Source: an uncultured Actinomycetes bacterium (GTDB lineage Bacteria; Actinomycetota; Actinomycetes; UBA12327). Taken from it: a stretch of 32,685 nt of DNA. Location: NCBI GenBank assembly GCA_903920865.1, contig CAIXNN010000024.1, positions 1-32,685 on the forward strand, written 5' to 3'. Numbering within the stretch: position 1 is the stretch's first letter; each line of letters starts with the position of its first letter. Shown here piece by piece: positions 6,599 through 16,039 of this stretch. Made by a program: the position numbers and the translations under genes. The notes under the pieces are model-generated. The model was not told the origin of the DNA and searched no databases. It saw only the letters and a program-made list of their open reading frames with translations.

Positions 6599-7300
6599 AT
6601 GGCAGCGCAGGAGTGCGTGACCTATCCATTAGCTCTGGCTCTCGAAGACGTTGTTCCCATTGTGTTAGCCGGCTTTGGTTATTGGTATTTGTCCAAGCGG
6701 GTTAGCGATGATTTTGACGGAGCGCGTTCGGTAGCCCTAGCAATGAAGATTGCTGCATTCTTGTTAGTTCTGTGTTCCTTTATTGCTGGGCCAGTGCGCA
6801 AGATCCTTTCCCATGCAGCAGCGGTTCCCATTTGTGCGCCAGATTTTGACGTTCCCTATTCGCAACTTCAGATCCCCTTTGTGAGTGCACTCGCGCCCGG
6901 ATTCGCGCTACTGACCTGGGGAGTGATCTGTACTCTCCGCTCGCGCAAGGTGGCTTTTTGGCCCTTTGTGGCGCTCCTAGCCTTGGGCGTTGTCGGGGCT
7001 GTGGCTGCTGGTGAGCGAACCATCTTGTTTGCTGTTGGGGGATTGTGGGCAACGGCTTTGGCCGTTTCGACCGGAATCCTTGCCTCTCGCCAACGCGATT
7101 TTGTGGCAACGGGACTCTTTGCCCTATACGCGTTGGGTACTTTGGCCCTACCGCCGATCAGCTCTAAAGGGAATGTTTCTGATGTAAAAGTTCAGTGGTT
7201 GGCACAAGGGATCAATACGGCTACTCAAGCCATCTTCCTTTATGCCTGCTATCGACTGGTCACTGGTTTTGTCCGACAATCCAAAGGCACACATAGTTAG
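6599..7300 (+). CDS. Seven-helix membrane protein of unknown function
   Basis: 233 residues, about seven hydrophobic segments near residues 13-31, 43-63, 95-112, 118-136, 138-158, 166-182 and 202-222. There is no recognised motif and no signal peptide with a cleavage site. Cysteines Cys6, Cys59 and Cys78 occur; Cys78 (PICAPDFD) lies in a loop. ATG 6599 has GAAGGG about 10 bases upstream; ATG 6591 stops after two codons. It lies 49 bases after the SDR gene and 11 bases before the next gene, so it probably belongs to the same transcript. A role in moving or holding a hydrophobic pathway intermediate is possible but cannot be supported from sequence. Confidence 0.55.
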   Translation: MAAQECVTYPLALALEDVVPIVLAGFGYWYLSKRVSDDFDGARSVALAMKIAAFLLVLCSFIAGPVRKILSHAAAVPICAPDFDVPYSQLQIPFVSALAPGFALLTWGVICTLRSRKVAFWPFVALLALGVVGAVAAGERTILFAVGGLWATALAVSTGILASRQRDFVATGLFALYALGTLALPPISSKGNVSDVKVQWLAQGINTATQAIFLYACYRLVTGFVRQSKGTHS

Positions 7301-7311
7301 GGAGATCACGC

Positions 7312-8058
7312 ATGGCAGATCAACTCGCTTTCCGCAAGAAGTTTGGTGTCTTGGCACCAAGTACCAACTCCATCGTTGAGCCGGACTTCAATCGCATGGG
7401 TGTTCCCGGCGTTACACCGCTGTTTAGTCGCATTCATATTTATGACCAAGACCTGTCGACCGAGGCCCAGATGGAAAAGTTGCGTGTCCAACTCGATGAG
7501 TCCTTGGACTACGCCATTGATCTGGTCTGCACGGCCGAAGTTGATTACATGGTCATGGGAATGTCGGCTGAGACCTTCTGGGGCGGCGTTGCGGGCAATG
7601 ACTACTTCAAGTCACGCGTCAAGGAACGTTCGGGCGGGCTTGATGTGGCCACCGGTGCCGAAGGGTGCCAAAAGGTCCTCAACAGCTACAACGTCAAGTC
7701 CATCTCTGTTGTCACGCCGTATCAAGAAAACGGTGACCGAGAGGTCATCAATTACTTTGAGGAGATCGGCTTCGAGGTCAAGAAGTTGATCGGCCTCAAG
7801 CGTCCGACCGCGGTTTCCATTGCGCACACCACGGAAGACGAACTTCGCGATGCCCTCATTGAACTCAACGAGAGCGGTGCCGAGGCGATCGTCCAGGTGG
7901 GCACGAACTTGTCCATGGTGCGCTTGGCCGCTGAGGCTGAGCGCTGGTTCCACAAGCCGGTTGTGGCTATTAATGCTGCGACGTGGTGGATGGCACTTCG
8001 CGAGAACGGAATCAATGACAAGCTCTACGGCTTTGGCCGCATGTTTGAGGACTTTTAA
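7312..8058 (+). CDS. Maleate isomerase / Asp-Glu racemase superfamily protein
   Basis: 248 residues. The N-terminal GVLAPSTNSIVEPDFNRM (12-29) matches the G-x-x-x-PSSNT-x-x-E motif of maleate cis-trans isomerases and arylmalonate decarboxylases. VVTPYQENGDREVINYFEE (133-151) is the usual central domain-crossing segment. Family members use one or two catalytic cysteines. Here the positions I align with them read VMGMSAE (Ser85) and VQVGTNLS (Thr198-Asn199). The only cysteines, Cys73 and Cys119, are not in those loops. The enzyme may therefore use other chemistry or be a lyase or decarboxylase variant. ATG 7312 follows AGGGAG. It is the last gene of the + strand cluster and converges with the transporter operon 16 bases later. 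A link to maleimide-type pyrrole fragments from bilin breakdown is speculative. Confidence 0.65.
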   Translation: MADQLAFRKKFGVLAPSTNSIVEPDFNRMGVPGVTPLFSRIHIYDQDLSTEAQMEKLRVQLDESLDYAIDLVCTAEVDYMVMGMSAETFWGGVAGNDYFKSRVKERSGGLDVATGAEGCQKVLNSYNVKSISVVTPYQENGDREVINYFEEIGFEVKKLIGLKRPTAVSIAHTTEDELRDALIELNESGAEAIVQVGTNLSMVRLAAEAERWFHKPVVAINAATWWMALRENGINDKLYGFGRMFEDF

Positions 8059-8074
8059 GCAGTACCGAGAAAGG

Positions 8075-9505
8075 TTATGGAACTAAGGGTTGATCTCCAG
8101 TTCCAAATCGGAAGCAACCCTTATCAGTCCTGTCGCTAAGCGTGCAGGAGTTATCCCAGTACAAGCCCTTGACTGTGGTCACTCCTGCATATTGGCCAGT
8201 GCTCCAATTAGTCCCGTAGGCAACAGCCGAGGTATAACTTGAGCCCAAAGACCACATGGCGTTCTTAAAGGCGTTTGGAGTCAGATCCTTGGGCGCCTTG
8301 TCCAAGGCTGATTTCAGCAGCAAAGTCGCATCGCAGAATTGCATGACCACTCTGTAGTTCTCTCGCTTACCTTCCGGTGGGGCAGCCCCAGCACCGTCGA
8401 TGATTTGCTTGCACAAACCTTCATTGGGTCGGGCTGGGTCTGGGAAGGGTTCAGTTGAAGAATCAGCTCGCATATCGGAGGATGGTGAGAAGCCCAAACC
8501 GGCCATACCTACACGCGCTTCGGGAACGATGGTGCCAGGATTGTCGACAAAGAATGCTGGGTTGTCGTAGGAAGTAATGCTGTAACGGGCCTTCAGGTCT
8601 TGGGCTTCACTGGAGGACAGGGCAACAGCCAAGATCCGCTCACCACCGATCGTCAGTACCCGATCTAGTCCTTTGTTCTTAGCGCCGGTGAGAGCGGCCG
8701 ATGAAGTCGCACCCAAGGTTCCAATATTGGAGATATCAATGAAGTAGTTAGCCGACTTCGTGACACCGATGCTTTGTAGGTAGGGCGCAACAATGCTCGT
8801 ACTAACTCGTCGTGAAACCTCAGTATCAGGGGCCAGAACAGCAACTCCCTGCGCCCCGTCAAACCAGCCAGAATTTTTCAATGTGACAAGCAGGTTCTTT
8901 ACGAAGGTGTCGAAGTTTGGTAGGGACGTTGACCACAGGTAAGGACTGTATTCGTTGAATTCTTGTTGGTCGTGAGGGACGTAGGTTTGGTCCAACATGA
9001 TGGCGCGAGCGGATTTGTAGCAGGGGCGGGCGTTATTTTGGAACTGACCGTCCATCGCAATGGCGAAAACCTGAGAGTCTTGAGTGAAGGCCCGACATTG
9101 TGCTTCGGCGTAGTCGGGTGCATCGTTTTGACCGAGGTAGGGCTTAATGATCGGATTAATTTTACGCCCGCCAACACCACCATTAGTGTTGACGTAATTC
9201 ACGACGGCTTGAATGCCCTTACTCGTGACGTCAAAGCCACCATCTTCGATGTTCTTGAACCCAAGGTTCTTGGAGAGCTCTCCAATGTCAACCACGAGAT
9301 ACCCCACGTTGACGGTGTCGGCTGTAACTCCAGGCGAGGCTTGATCTGCGCCACCACCGGCAGCATTGGCAGCGCCAGCGCCAGCGCCACTTCCACCCTG
9401 GCCACTGTTACTTGATCCCTTGGACCCAGAACAGCCAGCGATTAAGGCCGCGCAGGCCAATAAGGCCACAACCGAGCGGAACATGGTTAAGCGTGACGAA
9501 TTCAC
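8075..9505 (-). CDS. ABC-transporter substrate-binding lipoprotein (Liv type), copy 2
   Basis: 476 residues. The N terminus is a lipoprotein signal with lipobox LIAGC near residues 21-25, followed by a Ser/Gly-rich linker, so the mature protein is tethered to the outer face of the membrane. The body is a Peripla_BP_6-type receptor (GVTADTVNVGYLVVDIG start, GGVGGRKINPIIKPY, then LTIGGERI). It is a paralogue of the binding protein at the other end of the operon, sharing DAPDYAEAQC/DSPEYAESFC, CKQIID and QFCDATLLLKSALDKAPK/QYCDATLFLKAVIDKAPK. It is longer than the usual 370-400 residues. GTG 9505 follows GGAGGT by 5 bases; ATG 9484 would have no ribosome site. It is the last gene of the operon, 21 bases after the LivHMG fusion. 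Confidence 0.8.
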   Translation of the reverse strand: MNSSRLTMFRSVVALLACAALIAGCSGSKGSSNSGQGGSGAGAGAANAAGGGADQASPGVTADTVNVGYLVVDIGELSKNLGFKNIEDGGFDVTSKGIQAVVNYVNTNGGVGGRKINPIIKPYLGQNDAPDYAEAQCRAFTQDSQVFAIAMDGQFQNNARPCYKSARAIMLDQTYVPHDQQEFNEYSPYLWSTSLPNFDTFVKNLLVTLKNSGWFDGAQGVAVLAPDTEVSRRVSTSIVAPYLQSIGVTKSANYFIDISNIGTLGATSSAALTGAKNKGLDRVLTIGGERILAVALSSSEAQDLKARYSITSYDNPAFFVDNPGTIVPEARVGMAGLGFSPSSDMRADSSTEPFPDPARPNEGLCKQIIDGAGAAPPEGKRENYRVVMQFCDATLLLKSALDKAPKDLTPNAFKNAMWSLGSSYTSAVAYGTNWSTGQYAGVTTVKGLYWDNSCTLSDRTDKGCFRFGTGDQPLVP

Positions 9506-9526
9506 GGCGTACCTCCACCTCCTAGG

Positions 9527-12376
9527 TTACGACACAGAGGCGGTAAATGGACCCGAACGCTCAACTGCGGTCATATCTGCGCCCAAGTAGGAGCGAACAA
9601 CGTCTGGGTGGTTACGAACTGCCTCAGGGGTGCCCTCTGCGATAACCCCGCCCAATTCCATCGCCACCACTCGTTGGGCCAAGCGGAAGAGCAAAGGCAG
9701 GTCGTGCTCGACCACTACCAGAGTTGTTCCAAGGTCGCGGTTTACTCCAGTCAGGAGCTGGACCAGGCTTTCGCCTTCTGATTGGGCAATCCCACCGGCT
9801 GGCTCGTCCAAGAGGAGAACCTGTGGGTCTAGCGCGAGCATGGACGTGATCTCGACCATTCGCCGTGTTCCGGTGGATAGTTCACCCACCGGTTTTGCTT
9901 GCAGATTGTCCAGGCCCATGACCTCGAGATATTGCAAGGCCCTCTTACGCTTTGATCGGTCAGCCATGGGAAGTCCCAACAGGGATGAAGTAACGCTGGT
10001 AGGTGATGTGCGCTCCATGGCCACCATTACCGTCTCCAGCACGCTCATCGTTGGGTACAAGCGGGCTGCTTGGAAGGAACGCACCAGACCCAATTTGGCT
10101 CGTGCATCGGGGGCCAACTTGGTGATGTCACGACCATTGAAAACGATTGAACCCGCATCGGGTGAGGTAAACCCAGCGATGATTTCAAACAGTGTGGTCT
10201 TACCTGCACCGTTGGGACCGATGATGCCAAGAATTTCTCCTGGCTGAACGGAGATGTCGACACCGTTGACTGCTTTGATGCCGCCAAAGGCAAGCGATGC
10301 TCCGGTGACCTGAAGGATCGGTGGCAGTGACGTCGGATCGATCCCAAGGAAGGGGTCGCGACCTGAGTTTTGCTTGAGCGGGCTGACATCAATGATTGAG
10401 ATCCGTCGGTCTTCACCCTCCGTCTTACCCTCATCGGCACGGATGGCGGCCTGCGCATCAACACCTTGCAGTCGAGCTAAACCGAATGCGGCCTTGTTGC
10501 GCACCCGAACCAAAAGACCACCCAAACCACGTGGGATCAACACGATGATGATGACCGAGAGCAAGATCAACAGCGGTGGGATGAATTCGTTAAGTGTCAC
10601 CAGTTGTGGGACGCGACTGTAGAGGGCTCCGATAGCAGGACCAGGCAGAACTCCAAGTCCACCGAGGACTGTTTGCGAAACCACGTCAACACTGAATCCG
10701 CCCTTGAAGTAATCAGGGGTCAAGGTTGTCACCGAGTTCGCGATCACTACACCACCGAGTCCGGCCAGCCCACCGCTAATGGCGAAAGTTTGCAGTTTGC
10801 GCTTCGGGGCAGCAATGGTGAAAGCGCGCGCAGCATTTTCGTTATCCCGCAGCGCGCGAAGTACTCGCCCTAATCCGGTACGACGGATATTGGCCGATAC
10901 AAGAAAAGCTAGGACTAGGAATATCAGGGAGAAGAGGAAGTAATTCTTTGGAAATGAGAAGTCGACGTCAAGGCCAGGAATTTCAAGGGGCTGAACTTTG
11001 ATACCGGAAGCTGTTGGACCGATCAGGAAACTTTGGCGTAGGAACCAAGCGGAGGTCGCAAACGAGAACGCCAAGGTGCTCACAGCTAGCGCGAGTCCAC
11101 GCAGACGCAACGCCGGGATTCCCACTAAGGCTGAGGTGATCGCTCCTGCCACGATGCCGGCAAGAACACCGAGGAAGAACTGTCCTGTTGAGGCCGACAC
11201 TCGAACCGCCACGGTTCCAGCGATAGCAGCGAAGGCAAATTGACCAAGTGAGAGTTGACCAGCAATTCCGGTCAAGACTCCAACAGACAATCCCACGATC
11301 GTGAAACCGACTGCGAAAGTAAGGATGGTTGCGATCTTGTTTGTGACGGTGAGTCCGATATAGATCGTGGCGCCTAGGGCGATCACAGAGATGATCGGAG
11401 TGATGATGCGTACGGTAAACAGATTACGCACCTGACTTGGCAATCCTGGTGGGTACAACTTGTTCCATTCGCCGCGGTCTTCGTCTCGGCGAGAAGAAAG
11501 TTTTGGTTGAAGCAGAAGTCCAAGAAATACCACGATGACTAATGCCAGTTGAGCTAAACCAACTTGGTCCTGATTGCTGGTCAGAATCTGCGCAACTACA
11601 CCGATAATCACGGAAGAGAAAAATGCCACCGGTAAGTTTTGGAATCGGCCTAGCACCGCACCGGCTAGCGGTAATACGAGCAAGGATGGTCCGAGGAAGT
11701 CAGCATCGGGCAGGTTGATCGTTGGGTAAACCAAGATCACCGAGAAGGCCGCGATGGCGCCGGCGATTCCCCACGAAAGGGTCACCATTCGGCTCGCCGT
11801 TACCCCGGCAAGGGAGGCCGCATCTGGGTTGTCCGCAGCAGCGCGGATGGCAAGTCCGTAGCGGGAGCGTCGAAGGAACAGCGATAGGGCCAATAGCACC
11901 AGAGGAGCAAGCAGGACGATGGTGATGAACGAGGGTGAGATAGAAATTGTTCCAAGTTTGACGTTTGTCAAAAAGCCAGGAAGTACGGGCTTGGGGAAGA
12001 GCCGGCCGGTGGCATTTTTTTGGTTAACGACAAGGCCGAAAATGATCAGGAACTGGGCCAAGCCAAGAGTTACCACCGTGCCAAGAACGCGCGGCGCATC
12101 AGAGATGCGGCGAACAAATCCCCACTCGACCCCTGATGCGATAAATGCGCCGGCCAAAATCCCCACGGGGAAGAAGACCCAATAGGGAACTCCACGGGAG
12201 ACGACTGCACTGAAGATGGATGCAGCAAAAATTCCAATCGCTACGTGAGCGAAGTTGATAAAGCGGCTGGCCCGATAAACCAGTACTAACCCGATCGATA
12301 GCAGTCCGTAGAGGAACCCGGTGAAGACTCCGCTGAGGATGTTGGCGAAGGAAAGGTCGAAACTCGAAAGGCTCAT
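9527..12376 (-). CDS. LivH-LivM-LivG fusion: two permeases plus ATPase in one chain
   Basis: 949 residues. Residues 1-300 are a LivH-type permease (YGLLSIGLVLVYRASRFINFAHVAIG). Residues about 330-640 are a LivM-type permease (VGVLTGIAGQLSLGQFAFAAI and LRALRDNENAARAFTI). Residues about 690-949 are a LivG ATPase with Walker A GPNGAGKTT near 720, Walker B VLLLDEP near 854 and H-loop VVEHD near 891. The ABC signature reads LSTGTRR, a departure from LSGGQ. In most bacteria these are three separate proteins. Together with the MFS-LivF fusion it makes the transporter core from two polypeptides. Its ATG overlaps the stop of the upstream fusion by four bases. Substrates of the family range from branched-chain amino acids to urea, amides and aromatic acids; none can be assigned here. 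Confidence 0.85.
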   Translation of the reverse strand: MSLSSFDLSFANILSGVFTGFLYGLLSIGLVLVYRASRFINFAHVAIGIFAASIFSAVVSRGVPYWVFFPVGILAGAFIASGVEWGFVRRISDAPRVLGTVVTLGLAQFLIIFGLVVNQKNATGRLFPKPVLPGFLTNVKLGTISISPSFITIVLLAPLVLLALSLFLRRSRYGLAIRAAADNPDAASLAGVTASRMVTLSWGIAGAIAAFSVILVYPTINLPDADFLGPSLLVLPLAGAVLGRFQNLPVAFFSSVIIGVVAQILTSNQDQVGLAQLALVIVVFLGLLLQPKLSSRRDEDRGEWNKLYPPGLPSQVRNLFTVRIITPIISVIALGATIYIGLTVTNKIATILTFAVGFTIVGLSVGVLTGIAGQLSLGQFAFAAIAGTVAVRVSASTGQFFLGVLAGIVAGAITSALVGIPALRLRGLALAVSTLAFSFATSAWFLRQSFLIGPTASGIKVQPLEIPGLDVDFSFPKNYFLFSLIFLVLAFLVSANIRRTGLGRVLRALRDNENAARAFTIAAPKRKLQTFAISGGLAGLGGVVIANSVTTLTPDYFKGGFSVDVVSQTVLGGLGVLPGPAIGALYSRVPQLVTLNEFIPPLLILLSVIIIVLIPRGLGGLLVRVRNKAAFGLARLQGVDAQAAIRADEGKTEGEDRRISIIDVSPLKQNSGRDPFLGIDPTSLPPILQVTGASLAFGGIKAVNGVDISVQPGEILGIIGPNGAGKTTLFEIIAGFTSPDAGSIVFNGRDITKLAPDARAKLGLVRSFQAARLYPTMSVLETVMVAMERTSPTSVTSSLLGLPMADRSKRKRALQYLEVMGLDNLQAKPVGELSTGTRRMVEITSMLALDPQVLLLDEPAGGIAQSEGESLVQLLTGVNRDLGTTLVVVEHDLPLLFRLAQRVVAMELGGVIAEGTPEAVRNHPDVVRSYLGADMTAVERSGPFTASVS

Positions 12377-14628
12377 GAGATGTAGTTTCCCTTCGAATCG
12401 GCGTCAGCTTTTGTTGTGGACAGGTCGTTGCCCGGTCCTGAGGGCGAGTCCTTTTCAGGAACCCCACCCAAACTCAATGTTTGGACAAGGTCAGGTTGGG
12501 CCAGCAGGTCTTTAGAAAGGCCTTCGTAGACGATCTCGCCCTTTTCCATGAAGTAACAGCGATCAACCAGATTGAGGGCCACATTGACTGACTGCTCGAC
12601 GACCAAGATGGCCGTACCACGGGAGTTGAGCTCACGAACCATTCCTAAAAGCTCTCCAACCACGATGGGCGCAAGGCCCAACGAGAACTCGTCAACAACC
12701 AGAACCTTCGGCTTGGTGATTAAGGCCTTGGACAGGCCCAACATTTGTTGTTCACCGCCACTGAGGGTGGAGCCAAGTTGGTTTCGCCGGTCGGCAATCT
12801 TGGGGAAGATCTCGAAAGCTTCTTCAATGCCAGCCTTTACGCTTGCCCGATCGCGTCCCAAACTAAATCCGTACATCGTCAAGTTTTCGTAAACGGTCAT
12901 CGATCCGAAGACTGCATTGCCACCAACGATTTGAGATAGGCCGAGGGTTACTCGCCGGCTAGCTCCAAGGTCAGTGACATTTTCGCCGGCTAAGCGGACG
13001 ACACCGCCCTGTGGTTTTTCAAGTCCGGAGAGCACGCGCAACAAGGTGGTCTTGCCAACCCCGTTGGGGCCAAGTAATGCGACCATTTCGCCTTCATTGA
13101 CTCGCATGGAAACGTCAAAGAGGACCTGCACGGAACCGTAAGCAAAGTCAACATTTCGAGCAGAAAGGATCGGCGCTTGACCGGATTCGCTAACGCCTTC
13201 ATCGAAGGATTGGGAATCCTCGTCGACACCCAGACGCGTATCAAGATCTGGCCCAGCAGCGCGAATGAGCTTCTTTGATCGTCTCCAAAACAGCAAAACC
13301 GGAAGGCTTGCAGCAGCGAAGGCGATCACGTAGCCGGTCGAACTGTTGATGAGAGCACTAACAGCGCTGATCAACAACAAGCCCACAAGACCGCCACCGA
13401 TAAGCGAAAAGACGGACAGTCCAGCTGCGGCTGCTCGATCTTCAGGTTGGAGCGCTGAGAAGACGGTGATGTCCAATGCGACCCAAGCCAGGTAGGCCCC
13501 GATTCCAGCAAGTGCCAGTTGGGGCGAGATGATTTTTGGAAGCAGACCCGTGAGCACAATGCCAGCAAAAGCAAGAATCAAGCCGAGCGAAATAACAGCA
13601 GCAAGACCCTCTGGAGATTTTTGGTGAGTCTTTTCTAGTCCGCGTGAGGCGAGGAGCAAAATCAGTGCGCTGACCAGGCTAGAAATCGCGATCACCAATG
13701 CTGGAGTCGAGATGTAGAGATCCTTGGCCTTGGCAAGGCGAACAATCGGAATGATCAGTGCCGCACTGGTGCACCAACCAACGGCGACATAGGCCGTTAA
13801 GGAAAATCGCAGGGTAGGAATAGAGCTGATCCGCACAATTGATTCGGCCCACGTGGGTCGAAGTTCAAATACGGGGTCGTGAACCTTCCCCAGTGCTCGC
13901 CGAATGCGATTTGGTTCGAAGCCTCCGACAGCGGTGTCGGTAAGTAAGAAGGAACCCAGCGACAAAATGACACCGAGCACGCCAGCGACCACGAGTGCTT
14001 GACCCACGCCAATATTGAGGGCAGTTGTTGCTAGCCAAGCGCAAAGGCCACCTGCTGCAGCTCCAAGCAGGGTGCCAATGTGGGTGCGAGCAAGGGTGCG
14101 TGCGCGAGCCTCAGGAACGGTGGCGTCAAAGGCCAAGGTGCGAATAATTGGCGCGCTGAGTCCGAACAAGGTGCCACGGCCAAGGCCGATGACAAGGAAA
14201 ATGACGATGCCGGGAATTAAATTCGCCAGCAGGGCTAGAAGCGCGGCATTAATACTGAGAACAATGGCTGCGGCCACACGTTTTGCTGGCGGCACTCGAT
14301 CGCTCAGTGGCAACCCCAACAATGCTGCCAAGATGGCACTTGCAATCAGGGTTACGCCGTAAAGGGTTGTTGAACTTTTCGTATCGCGCGCTACAAGCGG
14401 CAAGAGCAGAAGCAAAGTGGTCAAGGGCAATGAGAACGATGCATTGATTAAACCAAGCGCGAGCACGCGTCGGCGTCCACTGCGTGGTACTGCCTCACGC
14501 CAGCGGGGGATTTGGGTTTGACCCTTGACACCTATGGCGCTTCGAGCAGCTTCGCGCACCGATGTTTCAATCACGGCAGGTTTGTCCGCGACAAGAACCG
14601 GCGGGCTAGTTGGTAGCGAAGGGGACAT
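12373..14628 (-). CDS. MFS-domain protein fused to LivF-type ATPase
   Basis: 751 residues. Residues about 50-470 form a polytopic membrane domain of roughly 12 helices that reads as a major-facilitator transporter (LGLPLSDRVPPAKRV loop after the second helix pair; GLGRGTLFGLSAPIIRTLAFDA). After a short acidic linker, residues about 490-751 are a complete LivF ATPase: Walker A GPNGVGKTT near 520, signature LSGGEQQ near 622, Walker B VLVVDE near 642. Joining a secondary transporter to an ABC ATPase is unusual. The MFS part could be a docking or regulatory module, or could work with the ABC core. ATG 14628 has GAGGTGG directly before it; the track's GTG 14634 lies inside that ribosome site. The start overlaps the end of the binding-protein gene by 23 bases, indicating one operon. 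Confidence 0.82.
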   Translation of the reverse strand: MSPSLPTSPPVLVADKPAVIETSVREAARSAIGVKGQTQIPRWREAVPRSGRRRVLALGLINASFSLPLTTLLLLLPLVARDTKSSTTLYGVTLIASAILAALLGLPLSDRVPPAKRVAAAIVLSINAALLALLANLIPGIVIFLVIGLGRGTLFGLSAPIIRTLAFDATVPEARARTLARTHIGTLLGAAAGGLCAWLATTALNIGVGQALVVAGVLGVILSLGSFLLTDTAVGGFEPNRIRRALGKVHDPVFELRPTWAESIVRISSIPTLRFSLTAYVAVGWCTSAALIIPIVRLAKAKDLYISTPALVIAISSLVSALILLLASRGLEKTHQKSPEGLAAVISLGLILAFAGIVLTGLLPKIISPQLALAGIGAYLAWVALDITVFSALQPEDRAAAAGLSVFSLIGGGLVGLLLISAVSALINSSTGYVIAFAAASLPVLLFWRRSKKLIRAAGPDLDTRLGVDEDSQSFDEGVSESGQAPILSARNVDFAYGSVQVLFDVSMRVNEGEMVALLGPNGVGKTTLLRVLSGLEKPQGGVVRLAGENVTDLGASRRVTLGLSQIVGGNAVFGSMTVYENLTMYGFSLGRDRASVKAGIEEAFEIFPKIADRRNQLGSTLSGGEQQMLGLSKALITKPKVLVVDEFSLGLAPIVVGELLGMVRELNSRGTAILVVEQSVNVALNLVDRCYFMEKGEIVYEGLSKDLLAQPDLVQTLSLGGVPEKDSPSGPGNDLSTTKADADSKGNYIS

Positions 14629-16039
14629 TCCCACCTCGGTATAGGAAGCATCCGGGCTTTCCGGACACGGGGTTTAAACAGGTCGTTGAGTCAAAAACCA
14701 GTACCCGGCCAGTGTTAGTGGCTGCGTACTTACCGTTGGCCAGGGTTCCGCCAAAGGTGACTGCTGAACTGTATCCCGTTCCCACCTGCCATGCCGCGTC
14801 ACGGAAGGCGTTGGCGGTTAAGTTTTTAGGCGCCTTGTCGATGACGGCCTTGAGGAACAAGGTGGCGTCGCAATATTGCAGGCCTTCCTTGTAATTGGGC
14901 CGGACTCCATCGGGAGGTGTAGCACCGGCGGAATCAATGATTTGCTTGCAAAGCCCCTGGTTTGGGGTGGCTGGGTCTGGGAATGGGACAGCTGGATCTT
15001 CACGAATATCGCCCGCTGGCAACACACCGAATCCGGTCATTCCCACCAAAGTTGATGAAACTTCAAGGCTTGGGTTGTCTTGTAGGAACAGCGGGCTGTC
15101 GTAAGAGGAAATAGCGAATTTTGCCTTCGTGGTGGTTGCTTCTTGAGTGGACAACATCACCGGCAAGATGCGAGCACCGCCGATGACGATGACCCGATCA
15201 AGGCCGGCATTAGCTGTGCCGGTGAGCGCTGCCGATGAGCCAGCACCCAAGGTGCCAGCATTGGAGGTATCAACGAAGAATGATTGCGACTTCGTAATCC
15301 CATTGCTTGTAAGAAACGGGATTACGATGTCAGTGATGTTGCGTCGAGCAATCTCGTTATCAACTCCGACTATGGAAACACCGGCCGTACCGGTAAACCA
15401 GCCTTGGGACTGCAATGCGGCTAATTCGGTGCGCAGGTAACTGCTGTACTCGGGCCACGTGGGCGACCACAGGTACGGCGAAAGGCGTTCAAATTCGGTC
15501 TGATCTTGGGCTAGGAGCGTCTCGTCAATCATCAACGTCTTGCGGGCCGCGTAGCAAGTTCTGGCATTACTTTGGAACTGCCCTTCGAGAACAACGGCGA
15601 AAACCTGTTCGTCTTGGGTGAAGGCGTTGCAGAAGGATTCCGCGTATTCGGGACTGTCTTGTCCTCCGCCGTAGGTTTTGATGATGGGGACAATCTTGCG
15701 ACCGTTGAGCCCGCCGTTAGCGTTGACTGCGTTAACTAAGGCTTCAATTTGCTTGGTCTCGCCCGCCACCCCGCCGTAGTTGGCGGTCTTAAACCCAAGC
15801 TGTTCTGAGAGGACTCCGAGGTCGGGCAGCAGGTAGCCGATCTTGATGGAATCTGCGGTAACCCCTGGTGAGGCATCATTTCCGCCCGCAGTAATTCCTG
15901 ACCCCGAGGAACCCGAGTTAGCCGTCGAATTTGACTTTGAACTGCAGGCGGTGGTCAGTGCGGCAATGAGTGCTAGGACCGCGATGGTGGTAGCAACCCG
16001 ACGCGCAGGCCCTGGGGTTCGCACAGCGGTTGGGGACAT
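14606..16039 (-). CDS. ABC-transporter substrate-binding lipoprotein (Liv type), copy 1
   Basis: 477 residues. The N-terminal signal is RRVATTIAVLALIAALTTACSS with a slightly weak lipobox (TTAC), followed by a Ser/Asn/Gly linker. The Peripla_BP_6-type body starts GVTADSIKIGYLLPDLG, and the central VIVIGGARILPVMLS and C-terminal GLCKQIID segments match copy 2. It is the first gene of the transporter operon. Having two diverged receptors for one membrane core suggests two related ligands. ATG 16039 is preceded by GAAGGG at about 11 bases. The 407-base region upstream would hold its promoter. Ligand is unknown; the domain assignment is firm. Confidence 0.8.
   Translation of the reverse strand: MSPTAVRTPGPARRVATTIAVLALIAALTTACSSKSNSTANSGSSGSGITAGGNDASPGVTADSIKIGYLLPDLGVLSEQLGFKTANYGGVAGETKQIEALVNAVNANGGLNGRKIVPIIKTYGGGQDSPEYAESFCNAFTQDEQVFAVVLEGQFQSNARTCYAARKTLMIDETLLAQDQTEFERLSPYLWSPTWPEYSSYLRTELAALQSQGWFTGTAGVSIVGVDNEIARRNITDIVIPFLTSNGITKSQSFFVDTSNAGTLGAGSSAALTGTANAGLDRVIVIGGARILPVMLSTQEATTTKAKFAISSYDSPLFLQDNPSLEVSSTLVGMTGFGVLPAGDIREDPAVPFPDPATPNQGLCKQIIDSAGATPPDGVRPNYKEGLQYCDATLFLKAVIDKAPKNLTANAFRDAAWQVGTGYSSAVTFGGTLANGKYAATNTGRVLVFDSTTCLNPVSGKPGCFLYRGGNVPFATN

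Noticed and set aside
10604-10873. Small plus-strand ORFs inside the Liv fusion genes
   Set aside because: The minus frame is continuous with clear permease and ATPase motifs; these are chance frames.
14606-14634. GTG 14634 as start of the MFS-LivF fusion
   Set aside because: It falls within the GAGGTGG ribosome site that serves ATG 14628.
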